The translations under genes and the position numbers were made by a program. From positions 1 to 15,959 of the forward strand of contig JANMNC010000001.1 in NCBI GenBank assembly GCA_031373695.1: a stretch of DNA of 15,959 nt, read 5' to 3'. This document shows, in pieces, positions 7,241 to 14,281 of this stretch. The notes beneath the pieces were generated by a model. That model searched no databases and had not been told where the DNA came from. It saw nothing but the letters and a program-made list of their open reading frames with translations. How positions within the stretch are numbered: position 1 is the stretch's first letter; each line of letters opens with the position of its first letter. This DNA comes from Methylotenera_A sp031373695. GTDB lineage: Bacteria > Pseudomonadota > Gammaproteobacteria > Burkholderiales > Methylophilaceae.

Positions 7241-7550
7241 GAATAAATAACGTTTCCAAAATTAACCGTATCAGATTGTGTAGGATATTCTGGAATCTCC
7301 ACAAAACCAAAGGTTATAAAGGTGCAGAGTTGAAAATACTGAACCCTAATTATCAATATATTAAATATAAAATGATTAAAAACTTCAATAAAGCTGCCTG
7401 TTGATTAATGCTCTAAATTGATCTGCCCTTATCCCTTTTAATATATTTTAATTAGTGATGAACTTAGAGCAACTTAAATGATACTTACAAGAGTCATTTG
7501 AAGTAACTATCGTGTTGCTTCAAGGAACAGACAAATTTTGGAGTAATTCA
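7241..7550. other. Intergenic region after the retinal cassette
   Basis: No convincing gene and no clear intrinsic terminator for the upstream operon. An 8-bp inverted repeat, TGCTCTAA (7409-7416) with TTAGAGCA (7464-7471), brackets a pyrimidine-rich stretch and is the only symmetric structure I noticed. A promoter for the fasciclin gene must lie here, but no consensus pair stands out. The last bases hold its ribosome binding site (TTGGAG at 7538-7543). Confidence 0.4.
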
Positions 7551-8015
7551 ATGAAACGTACTTTAGTATCCATTCTTTTCGGCTCAATCATCGCTATTTC
7601 ATCAATATCAGCTTTTGCAGCTAAAGATATTGTTGACACCGCAGTAAGTGCTGGCAGCTTTAAAACACTAGTGACAGCACTAAAAGCTGCTGACTTGGTT
7701 AACACTTTAAAAGGCAAAGGCCCTTACACTGTTTTTGCACCAACAGATGAAGCATTTGCAAAGATTCCCAAAGCGGATTTAGACGCACTTCTAGCCAACA
7801 AAGAAATGTTAACAGCAGTATTAACTTACCATGTAGTGTCAGGCAAAGTCATGGCCAAAGATGTTAAAGCGGGTGATGTGGCGACAGTAAATGGTAAAAC
7901 AATCAAAATTACGACTGATGGTGGTGTAGTAGTTAATACATCAAAAGTCACAGCAACTGATATTAAAGCTTCTAATGGTGTTATCCACGTGATTGACACT
8001 GTTTTAATGCCTTAA
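7551..8015 (+). CDS. Secreted fasciclin (FAS1) domain protein
   Basis: 154 residues: a signal peptide (1-23, ending SAFA) followed by a single FAS1 domain. The domain shows the typical opening DIVDTAVSAGSFKTLVTAL, the core GPYTVFAPTDEAFAKIP, the LTYHVVSGKV strand and the closing NGVIHVIDTVLMP. FAS1 domains are extracytoplasmic adhesion or surface modules; the specific role here is unknown. The start at 7551 is preferred over an in-frame GTG at 7512 because TTGGAG lies 7 nt upstream and the signal peptide then begins correctly. A second FAS1 gene follows, and a hairpin at 8051-8090 lies between them. Both belong to one family and probably arose by duplication. Confidence 0.92.
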   Translation: MKRTLVSILFGSIIAISSISAFAAKDIVDTAVSAGSFKTLVTALKAADLVNTLKGKGPYTVFAPTDEAFAKIPKADLDALLANKEMLTAVLTYHVVSGKVMAKDVKAGDVATVNGKTIKITTDGGVVVNTSKVTATDIKASNGVIHVIDTVLMP

Positions 8016-8050
8016 TCTTTTCTAAACTACAACATTTAACTTTGCAGCAT

Positions 8051-8094
8051 AAACAATCAATTTTACCTGTCAGGACAAGATTGATTGTTTTAAC
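8051..8094 (+). terminator. Probable intrinsic terminator between the two fasciclin genes
   Basis: AAACAATCAAT (8051-8061) pairs perfectly with ATTGATTGTTT (8080-8090); a few more pairs form inside (CCT 8066-8068 with AGG 8072-8074). The T stretch after the stem is short (TTTT, then AACT), so termination may be only partial. Confidence 0.55.
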
Positions 8095-8151
8095 TATTTA
8101 ATTTAAATCTGCAAAGACACTTTCTAATACCAATTTTTTGAATGGAATCAC

Positions 8152-8562
8152 ATGCACGATATTATTGACACCGCCGTAGCGGCAGGTAAATTTAACACCC
8201 TAGCAGCAGCATTAACCGCAGCTGGCTTAATAGATACATTGAAAGGCGCTGGCCCGTTTACAGTTTTTGCACCTACAGATGAGGCATTTGCAAATCTACC
8301 CGCTGGAACTGTTGAGGCTTTATTAGCAGATATTCCAAAACTAACAGCAATTCTTACTTATCACGTTGTTGCAGGTAAAGTGATGGCTGCAGATGTTGTT
8401 GGCTTAAACGGTAAAAGTGCAACAACCGTCAACGGCGCTGAAGTAGCAATCAGCACTGAAGGTGGTGTGAAACTAAACGGTTCGGCAAATGTAATAACAA
8501 CTGATATTGAATGTACAAATGGCGTTATACACGTGATTGATGCTGTTATTTTGCCAGCCTAA
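8152..8562 (+). CDS. Fasciclin (FAS1) domain protein without signal peptide
   Basis: 136 residues consisting of one FAS1 domain from end to end: DIIDTAVAAGKFNTLAAAL, GPFTVFAPTDEAFANLP, LTYHVVAGKVMA and NGVIHVIDAVILP. It is clearly related to the preceding gene but begins directly with MHDIIDT. The in-frame codons upstream contain no start back to a TAA at 8125-8127, so no signal peptide can be read. It is therefore predicted to stay in the cytoplasm or to leave by a non-Sec route, which is odd for this family. GGA at 8144-8146 is a weak ribosome binding site. A strong terminator follows. Confidence 0.9.
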   Translation: MHDIIDTAVAAGKFNTLAAALTAAGLIDTLKGAGPFTVFAPTDEAFANLPAGTVEALLADIPKLTAILTYHVVAGKVMAADVVGLNGKSATTVNGAEVAISTEGGVKLNGSANVITTDIECTNGVIHVIDAVILPA

Positions 8563-8581
8563 TTCTTAGGCAGTAAAAATA

Positions 8582-8613
8582 AAAAAAGCCCAGCAAGTTT
8601 GTTGGGCTTTTTT
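8582..8613. terminator. Bidirectional Rho-independent terminator
   Basis: A run of A, then AGCCCAGCAA (8587-8596), pairs with TTGTTGGGCT (8599-8608, one G-T pair) and continues into T8609-8613. With A runs on one side and T runs on the other it can stop both the fasciclin gene and the convergent minus-strand gene that ends at 8634. Confidence 0.85.
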
Positions 8614-8633
8614 GTTAATCGTGCTTTAAATCG

Positions 8634-9011
8634 TTAATGTTTAATCCAAAAGCTGTATATCAATATCAATAAAATAATCATATTTACGGCCACACTAAGA
8701 ACGTGAAAGACGTTAAACTTTTTGATATTGTTTTCATCTTTTGCTTTATTTACCGCGGGAGTTAAAACCCAAAGTGAAATTGCAAATAACGTTGCACTTA
8801 CAAACGCGATTACTTTTAACTGAAGTGATTGTGCCAATATGCCAGCGATGACGCAGCTAAATCCCAATACGAAATAATATTTAGGAAAAAATTGGCGCAC
8901 ATAAACGCTGGCCCATTCTTGTGGTAGCACTTTAAAAATTGTGGGTGCTACAGCCACACTAAAAAATATCATTACACCCACAATACCTGCAACTAAGTAC
9001 ATGCTTAACAT
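8634..9011 (-). CDS. DUF4149 (TMEM205-like) small membrane protein
   Basis: 125 residues with four predicted membrane helices (about 2-22, 46-64, 66-86, 103-122). The pattern of an N-terminal helix followed by VAPTIFKVL and later FFPKYYFVLG is characteristic of DUF4149/TMEM205-like inner-membrane proteins, whose function is unknown. The start at 9011 has GAAGG upstream with good spacing on the minus strand; a second Met at codon 4 is possible but less well placed. It is convergent with the fasciclin genes and shares their terminator. No metabolic link to its neighbours is evident. Confidence 0.8.
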   Translation of the reverse strand: MLSMYLVAGIVGVMIFFSVAVAPTIFKVLPQEWASVYVRQFFPKYYFVLGFSCVIAGILAQSLQLKVIAFVSATLFAISLWVLTPAVNKAKDENNIKKFNVFHVLSVAVNMIILLILIYSFWIKH

Positions 9012-9383
9012 TTTTGGCCTTCGAGATTATCTGTTGGTAATTTAAGACTGTCTTTTGTAATAGCAACTCGCTATTAGGCAAATTTGTTGCATTATTTATT
9101 GATGCAATTTTTTAACAAACTCAAGACAATTGCTACGGCAATACACTTGGTTGAAAGTTGCAATTATAATAACTTCGTCATTGTTGAGTTTTAATTTTTA
9201 GGCAAATTTGAAGGCTGACTTAGGCTATAAGTATTGCAATTATTCTTTGTAACTTATCCAAAACAAGTAAGCCAAATATCATCTATCGTTTATATTTTAG
9301 TTGTTAAATCTAAATATAAATTGGGAACGTATATTGCTTAGGTAGATTGTTTTAATTTTATAAATTTACTTTAAGGAAGCTGT
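9012..9383. other. Divergent intergenic region
   Basis: These 372 bases separate two divergently transcribed genes and must hold both promoters. No coding frame is credible. TTAGGCAAATTTG occurs twice as a perfect 13-bp direct repeat (9074-9086 and 9198-9210). A small hairpin (9087-9092 with 9102-9107) is followed by a T run. The ribosome binding site of the plus-strand gene is AAGGAAG at 9373-9379. Confidence 0.45.
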
Positions 9384-9911
9384 ATGACCAAACAACTATT
9401 TATATCTACAAGCGTTGCCACAGCCGCATTAATGACGGCATGTGCCACTACCATGAAAGCACCAGAAGCACCTGCAGCAGTTACAGTACCCGCAGGCAAT
9501 AAGGTAGTGATGACTACCGTTGGCATTGGTGAGTTAACCTATGAATGCCGAGTAAAAGCAAACCTTGCAGATACATTTGAATGGGTGCTTGCTGGGCCAG
9601 AAGCAGTGCTGTACGACAGCAAAAAGAATGCGATTGGTAAGTATTATAAGGGCCCAACGTGGGAATCTAACGATGGTAGTAAAGTTACTGGTAAGCAATT
9701 GGCAGTGTCGCCAAACTTAGGCTCTATTCCGCTGCAACTAGTGCAAGCAAGCCTCGCAACTGGTACTGGCGTTATGACAGGCGTTACTTATATTCAGCGG
9801 TTAAATACAGTTGCAGGCCTAGCGCCAACTTCATCTTGCGCCGTAGCAAATGTTGGTGCTAAACAGAAGGTTAAATACCAAGCGGACTACATTTTTTATA
9901 AAGCTATGTAA
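9384..9911 (+). CDS. DUF3455 domain protein, probable lipoprotein
   Basis: 175 residues. A signal peptide ends in a lipobox-like LMTAC with Cys20, followed by a Pro/Ala-rich linker, so the protein is probably lipid-anchored. The rest matches the DUF3455 pattern: GIGELTYECRV, WVLAGPEAVLYDSKK, GKYYKGPTWESNDGSKV, GVTYIQRLNT and CAVANVGAKQKVKYQADYIFY. The family is found in secreted bacterial and fungal proteins and has no established activity. The ATG is well supported by AAGGAAG upstream. It appears to be a single-gene transcript ending at the hairpin at 10094-10133. Confidence 0.85.
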   Translation: MTKQLFISTSVATAALMTACATTMKAPEAPAAVTVPAGNKVVMTTVGIGELTYECRVKANLADTFEWVLAGPEAVLYDSKKNAIGKYYKGPTWESNDGSKVTGKQLAVSPNLGSIPLQLVQASLATGTGVMTGVTYIQRLNTVAGLAPTSSCAVANVGAKQKVKYQADYIFYKAM

Positions 9912-10262
9912 GCGTTAGCGGTGCAGCTGCCCCATATATGTGCAAACTGTGTTGGGGTGGTATCCAATTCGACAGAACCTTAAAACAGTAATGTGCGCGT
10001 TGTTACTACTTTAAATTTAGCATTGTTAAACTACAAGTCAAAACAATATATTTATTTAAGCTGCTTATAAAGCATTCGATATAAATATGTGCTATCAATT
10101 AAAAAGCCCGCCTTAGCGGGCTTTTTAATTGATGCATTTACAGCTTATAACTACCGAGCAAAAAATAATTCTTGGCAAAGCTTACAGATAATGGCCTACA
10201 GGGCATGCAAAATAAAGACCATAGAGTGGCTAAGCTTTTAATATGCTTTCTAACAGGTAATA
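9912..10262. other. Convergent intergenic region
   Basis: No gene is visible between the DUF3455 gene and the minus-strand channel gene. The main element is the long terminator hairpin at 10094-10133. The remaining bases are AT-rich and showed no repeat, tRNA or mobile-element signature. Confidence 0.5.
10094..10133. terminator. Strong bidirectional Rho-independent terminator
   Basis: TCAATTAAAAAGCCCGC (10095-10111) is perfectly complementary to 10116-10132 around a CTTA loop, with one more A-T pair outside. The A run before and T run after the GC core serve both strands, so it can end the DUF3455 gene and the convergent FadL-family gene. Confidence 0.88.
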
Positions 10263-11510
10263 CTAAAAATTATGTGTAACTTGTAAGCTTAAAATATCTA
10301 CACTGGCTTCATATTCGCCACTAACTCTGCCTCTAACTGGTGTTTGGTTATCGTCAATATCTGAGTCGCTAATAAATAAATGCGCATAACCAACATCAAG
10401 TTTTGTACTGGGTGTTGCTTGCCACGCGGCACCTATAGCTAGCCATTTTCTATCATTGCCAGGTATGCGCGCCGTGCGATATTCATCGCTTATAGCCTCT
10501 TCATCATAGGCAAGGCCCGCACGTAGTTTAACCGTATCGCTATAACGATAATTAGCACCAATAGAGTAGCGTAGAGTGTTTTCCCATTTTTCAGTGGTAG
10601 AGTTTAAAAGTGCGCCATCATCCCGAAAAACTTCTAATTTTTGAAATTGACTCCAGCGTGTCCAAGTAATGTCACCCATTAAATCCCAAGTATCATTAAG
10701 CTTGCTAAAGGCGCTAATAGAAAATGTTTCTGGTAGGGTAACATCTGCTGTTACATCGCCGTCTCTTGCCGCACCTGCATTTGGCACCAGCGCTGGACGT
10801 TTAAATTTAACATCGCCATCTAAATGCTGATCTACTTTTGAGCGATAAGCAACACCAAAACGCGTATCAGCAGTGGCTTGATAAATAGCACCTAAATTGT
10901 AGCCCAAGCCCCAATCTTCGCCTTTAATCTTAGCAGACCCTTCACCAGCGCCACCAAAATTGACGGCATTGGTTAGCTCTGCCTGAATCCACATTGCAGA
11001 TACGCCAAAGCCTAGCGACAATTGATCGTTTACTTTAAATGCTAAAGCAGGATTAATGTTAATGGTTTTTAAGTCGGATTTAATGGCCTGAAAACGGCCT
11101 AGCCAATCTTTGTTATATTCAGTTTTTAAGCCAAAGGGTGTGCTAACCCCAATGCCTAACTTAACGCTGTCGTTGAAATCGGTTTTGAAATAAAAATTTG
11201 GGATAAAAGCTAAATCGCCAATATTGCCACCTTCACCACCTAGGGGTTTACCACCACCCGCTATAGACCCTTGGTTATTAAAGTTGCCATCGGGTTTAAT
11301 TAAATGTAACACACCAGTCGCTTGTGAGCCTTCAATGTAAGTCATGCCAGCAGGGTTAAAAAATATGGTGCTTGCATCTTCGGCTACTGCAGCAGCGCCA
11401 GCATAAGCATTGCCTAAGCCGCTACCGCTTTGCTCGGCTAACGCAAAACCTGCGGCTTGAGCAACCATAGGTGTGGTAAAAACAACAAAACTGAATAATA
11501 ACTTTTGCAT
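10263..11510 (-). CDS. FadL/OmpP1/TodX-family outer-membrane channel
   Basis: 415-residue outer-membrane beta-barrel of the long-chain fatty acid/hydrophobic compound transporter family. A signal peptide (1-19, ending AQA) leads to the typical mature start AGFALAEQSGSGLGNAYAG and the AEDASTIFFNPAGM block, which includes the NPA hatch motif. The protein ends in an aromatic residue (THNF), as outer-membrane proteins do. The open frame runs upstream to 11558, but the Met at 11510 gives a proper signal peptide. It lies 148 nt downstream of the ketosynthase gene in the same direction, with a 10-bp inverted repeat in the gap, so it may have its own promoter. Next to a DSF-type signal synthase it could move fatty-acid signals across the outer membrane; that role is inferred. 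Confidence 0.9.
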   Translation of the reverse strand: MQKLLFSFVVFTTPMVAQAAGFALAEQSGSGLGNAYAGAAAVAEDASTIFFNPAGMTYIEGSQATGVLHLIKPDGNFNNQGSIAGGGKPLGGEGGNIGDLAFIPNFYFKTDFNDSVKLGIGVSTPFGLKTEYNKDWLGRFQAIKSDLKTININPALAFKVNDQLSLGFGVSAMWIQAELTNAVNFGGAGEGSAKIKGEDWGLGYNLGAIYQATADTRFGVAYRSKVDQHLDGDVKFKRPALVPNAGAARDGDVTADVTLPETFSISAFSKLNDTWDLMGDITWTRWSQFQKLEVFRDDGALLNSTTEKWENTLRYSIGANYRYSDTVKLRAGLAYDEEAISDEYRTARIPGNDRKWLAIGAAWQATPSTKLDVGYAHLFISDSDIDDNQTPVRGRVSGEYEASVDILSLQVTHNF

Positions 11511-11529
11511 GTGACATAACTTTCGCAGA

Positions 11530-11585
11530 TGTAAATTAACCTCATAAAATAATATCACATCAATAAGTTACGGGATTAATTTACA
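11530..11585. repeat. 10-bp inverted repeat upstream of the FadL-family gene
   Basis: TGTAAATTAA (11530-11539) is the exact reverse complement of TTAATTTACA (11576-11585). The same 10-mer occurs twice upstream of the rhodopsin gene (772-781, 886-895). It is a candidate binding site for a regulator, or a chance match in AT-rich DNA. Confidence 0.4.
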
Positions 11586-11658
11586 GTGTTTTGGCGTTAA
11601 TTTTAGCTAATCAATGTTGTTTTATTCCAACATTTTATAGCCAAGATAAACAACTTTT

Positions 11659-12903
11659 TTAATTCAATTTTTTTAAAATTAAACTAGCGCCAGTGCCACC
11701 AAAAGCAAATGAGTTTGACATTGCGTAATTTAGCCTAGAAACAGATTTTGTTACGTTAGGCACATAATCTAAATCACATGCGGGGTCTGGTAGTTTTAGA
11801 TTAATAGTCGGCGGCAATTTATTTGAGTAAACAGCTAGTGTGGTTATTACTGTTTCAAGCGCGCCTGCCGCACCCATTAAATGGCCGTGCATAGATTTGG
11901 TAGAGCTAACGCTAAGATTGTAGGCGTGCGAACCAAATATTTTTTTAATAGCATTGGTTTCGGTAATATCGTTAAAAACAGTGCCTGTACCATGTGCATT
12001 AATATACTGAATATCAGCAGGTTTTAAGCCAGAATCGTTAAGCGCCGCCGCCATGGTAGCGGCTTGCCCTTCAACTGATGGTACCGCAATATGTTGGTAA
12101 TCATTTGCGGCACCATAGCCGACAATTTCAGCATAAATTACAGCGCCGCGCGCTTTTGCTTGTTCGTATTCTTCTAGCACCAGCATGGCTGCGCCTTCAC
12201 CAATAACCAAGCCTGACCGATTGGCAGAAAACGGTTTGCATGAGGCACTTAAATCATCTTTATCTTCGTCGGCTAGCGTTCTTATTGCCTCCCAAGATTT
12301 AATACTGGCATACGATAAAATAGCATCGGTGCCGCCTGCTAATGCAATATCGGTGTAGCCGTGCCGTATGTCTCTCATCGCCTGACCAATAGCCACGGCA
12401 GACGACGAGCATGCGGTTGAATAAGTGTGATTAGTGCCAGATATTGCAAAATGTGTGGCAATGGCCGATGCGGCGCTGTTATACATGCACATTAAAACCG
12501 TGTAAGGTTTTAGTCGATTTTCACCTTTGGTATAAAGCGTTTGGTAGCCATCTTCAACAGATAACGCACCACCCATACCAGTGCCTACATACACACCTGT
12601 ACGCGATTTTTGTTTATCGTTTAGTTGTAATTGAGCATGCTTAACCGCTTCAATGCTTGAGTACAGCGCCATCTGACCGTTGCGGTCAAGAATAGAGTAA
12701 TCACTTTTTTTACTAAAGTAATCGGCAGGGTTAAAATTAACTTGTGCTGCAACTTTGCATATTAATTGCTCTGCAAATGTGGCGTCTAGTAATTTAATAC
12801 CAGACTTACCTGCATATATATTGTGCGTTAAATCTTCGATGGTATTACCAAGCGGAGATACGACACTGAAGCCAGTAATAACAACGCGGCGGTAATTTGG
12901 CAT
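11659..12903 (-). CDS. Beta-ketoacyl-ACP synthase, FabF-like (KAS II type)
   Basis: 414-residue thiolase-fold condensing enzyme that extends acyl chains on ACP by two carbons from malonyl-ACP. The Cys-His-His triad is complete: C165 in YSTACSSS, H304 in NAHGTGT and H341 in MHGHLMGAAG, with K336 in SSTKS and a glycine-rich SFAFGGTGAS end. Positions agree within a residue or two with Escherichia coli FabF (413 residues). It lies 20 nt downstream of a stand-alone ACP gene and forms an operon with it. The usual fab cluster genes (fabD, fabG, acpP) are absent, so it is probably a second, specialised ketosynthase. A likely job is to feed acyl-ACP to the divergently encoded RpfF-like enzyme. Housekeeping KAS II cannot be ruled out. 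Confidence 0.93.
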   Translation of the reverse strand: MPNYRRVVITGFSVVSPLGNTIEDLTHNIYAGKSGIKLLDATFAEQLICKVAAQVNFNPADYFSKKSDYSILDRNGQMALYSSIEAVKHAQLQLNDKQKSRTGVYVGTGMGGALSVEDGYQTLYTKGENRLKPYTVLMCMYNSAASAIATHFAISGTNHTYSTACSSSAVAIGQAMRDIRHGYTDIALAGGTDAILSYASIKSWEAIRTLADEDKDDLSASCKPFSANRSGLVIGEGAAMLVLEEYEQAKARGAVIYAEIVGYGAANDYQHIAVPSVEGQAATMAAALNDSGLKPADIQYINAHGTGTVFNDITETNAIKKIFGSHAYNLSVSSTKSMHGHLMGAAGALETVITTLAVYSNKLPPTINLKLPDPACDLDYVPNVTKSVSRLNYAMSNSFAFGGTGASLILKKLN

Positions 12904-12923
12904 ACAAGGCTAAATCGACATTG

Positions 12924-13196
12924 TTAAATAGATTTATTTTTTTCAAGCACTAAATCGTGCGTCACAGTCACCACATCTTGCAGGGTTTTAATGTGCTCAA
13001 AATTTTTGGGAAATGAAATGTTGTAATGATGCTCAATACTAAAAATTATTTCTAAAAAGCCAAATGAATCTATATCTAACTCTTTAAGGTTGCTATCGAG
13101 TTTAATTTGAGCCACATCAATTTTATTTTCTTGTATTAATAGATCCATTAGAAATTTTTTAATTTCGTCATCTAATGGAATTGTTTGTGCAACCAT
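12924..13196 (-). CDS. Acyl carrier protein (stand-alone, divergent)
   Basis: 90-residue acidic helical protein with the phosphopantetheine site Ser44 in LKELDIDSFGFLEIIFSIE, the ACP/PP-binding pattern. Phe follows the Ser instead of the Leu usual in housekeeping AcpP, and the surrounding helix is unlike AcpP, so this is probably a dedicated carrier. The start at 13196 has AAAGGAT about 9 nt upstream on the minus strand. The ketosynthase gene follows after 20 nt. It diverges from the rpfF-like gene with only 90 nt between start codons, so both probably share regulatory DNA. The role suggested by context is to carry the 3-hydroxyacyl chain used for DSF synthesis. Confidence 0.88.
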   Translation of the reverse strand: MVAQTIPLDDEIKKFLMDLLIQENKIDVAQIKLDSNLKELDIDSFGFLEIIFSIEHHYNISFPKNFEHIKTLQDVVTVTHDLVLEKNKSI

Positions 13197-13286
13197 AAAT
13201 TTATATCCTTTAACAGCCCAAATAAGTTATATTATATTTAATCTATATAATTATAGTGGTTTTCACACTTGTAAATGAAGGTTTTT
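13197..13286. promoter_or_regulatory. Divergent promoter region between the ACP gene and rpfF
   Basis: These 90 nt are extremely AT-rich. TATAAT hexamers are present in the plus direction (13246-13251) and in the minus direction (13231-13236 and 13250-13255), but neither direction has a convincing -35 box at 16-18 nt. Divergent activator-dependent promoters would fit. GAAGG at 13277-13281 is the ribosome binding site for the ATG at 13287. Confidence 0.45.
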
Positions 13287-14213
13287 ATGAATATTGAAGA
13301 TAGCGGTCTTAGTAACAATTTTAAGCAATTGTCTATTCGATACGATGAAAGCCATGAAGTATTGTGGACTTGTTTTAATCAAAAAAACATTATTCCTTGT
13401 TTTAACCACGAGCTTATAAACGAGCTTACTCAGCACCAAAAAGAGATTCAAAACACGGCCGGCGTTTTATACGATGGTGAAAAAGCGCACCATATTAAAT
13501 ACTCGGTTGCGGCTTCGGTTACGCCCAATGTATTTAATTTGGGCGGGCATTTGGCAATGATACGCGAGCTAGCTATTAACAGGCACAGAGAAGCGTTGCT
13601 AAATTATGCGACCAAAGGCATTGATGTGTTGGCCAATAAACTTTCGCGATTTAATAATTCTCCAATCATTAATATTAGTTTGGTACAGGGGCTGGCTTTA
13701 GGCGGAGGCCTTGAAGCGGTGCTTGCCAGCGATATTGTGATAGCCGAGCGCAAAAGTTTGTTTGGCTTTCCTGAAATTTTGTTTAATATGTTTCCGGGTA
13801 TGGGTGGGTACAGCTTAGTTGCTAGAAAAGCTGGCGTTAAAATTGCAGATGAAATGATTCTTAAAGGTAAACAATATACTGCAGAACAAGCTTTTGAAAT
13901 GGGCTTGGTAGATGTGTTGGTTGACGATGGTGAAGGTGAAAAAGCGGTGTATAACTGGATAGAAAAAAACAAACGTTTTTCTAATGGTTATTTAGCTGCA
14001 CAAAAAGCTAAAAACCACATTAACCCTATTACCAATGATGAATTGATGGATATAACGAGGCTGTGGGTTGATGTAGCGCTAAAACTTTCTGATAGAGAGT
14101 TCAGTATTATGGATCGCTTTATTTACAATCAAGAGAAGCAATATATTAAAGCGCCTAACTTTAATAATAATCAATCTGCCAATAACGTGGTGCCGCTAAG
14201 GCAAAGTGCTTAG
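13287..14213 (+). CDS. rpfF: DSF synthase, RpfF-type crotonase
   Basis: 308-residue crotonase-fold enzyme. RpfF proteins dehydrate 3-hydroxyacyl-ACP and then release the free cis-2-unsaturated fatty acid, the diffusible signal factor (DSF). The diagnostic block is present: QGLALGGGLEAVL with Glu143, then FGFPEILFNMFPGMGGYS with Glu163. The two glutamates are exactly 20 residues apart, matching the catalytic pair E141/E161 of Xanthomonas RpfF. The FNLGGHLAMI and LWVDVALKLSDREFSIMDR segments also fit RpfF rather than a beta-oxidation hydratase. The ATG at 13287 is preferred over 13275 because GAAGG lies 5 nt before it. It is convergent with an RpfC-like kinase gene and divergent from ACP and ketosynthase genes. 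A plain enoyl-CoA hydratase is the less likely alternative. Confidence 0.9.
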   Translation: MNIEDSGLSNNFKQLSIRYDESHEVLWTCFNQKNIIPCFNHELINELTQHQKEIQNTAGVLYDGEKAHHIKYSVAASVTPNVFNLGGHLAMIRELAINRHREALLNYATKGIDVLANKLSRFNNSPIINISLVQGLALGGGLEAVLASDIVIAERKSLFGFPEILFNMFPGMGGYSLVARKAGVKIADEMILKGKQYTAEQAFEMGLVDVLVDDGEGEKAVYNWIEKNKRFSNGYLAAQKAKNHINPITNDELMDITRLWVDVALKLSDREFSIMDRFIYNQEKQYIKAPNFNNNQSANNVVPLRQSA

Positions 14214-14255
14214 TTTAATAATAGCTTATTAAATAATACTCAACAGGGCAACACC

Positions 14256-14281
14256 ATAAAACCAGTGCAAACTGGTTTTAT
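14256..14281. terminator. Bidirectional hairpin terminator between rpfF and the kinase gene
   Basis: ATAAAACCAGT (14256-14266) pairs perfectly with ACTGGTTTTAT (14271-14281) around a GCAA tetraloop; the T-rich flank follows at once on both strands. It overlaps the first base of the kinase stop codon, an economical shared end for two convergent genes. Confidence 0.7.

Noticed and set aside
7198..7404. 68-codon plus-strand open frame overlapping the end of blh
   Set aside because: It begins inside blh in another frame, lacks a ribosome binding site and has no recognisable domain; basic, low-complexity composition fits translated AT-rich spacer.
9925..9961. Hairpin after the DUF3455 gene (CCCCA with TGGGG)
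   Set aside because: Short stem, long loop and no T tract; the strong hairpin at 10094-10133 is the better terminator.
11511..11558. N-terminal extension of the FadL-family protein
   Set aside because: It would bury the signal peptide behind a basic stretch; Met at 11510 gives a proper export signal.
12444..12644. Plus-strand open frame inside the ketosynthase gene
   Set aside because: Shadow of the ketosynthase coding sequence without a plausible start or family.
13604..13972. 122-codon minus-strand open frame inside rpfF
   Set aside because: It is antisense to a clear crotonase with catalytic residues and has no domain or start signal of its own.
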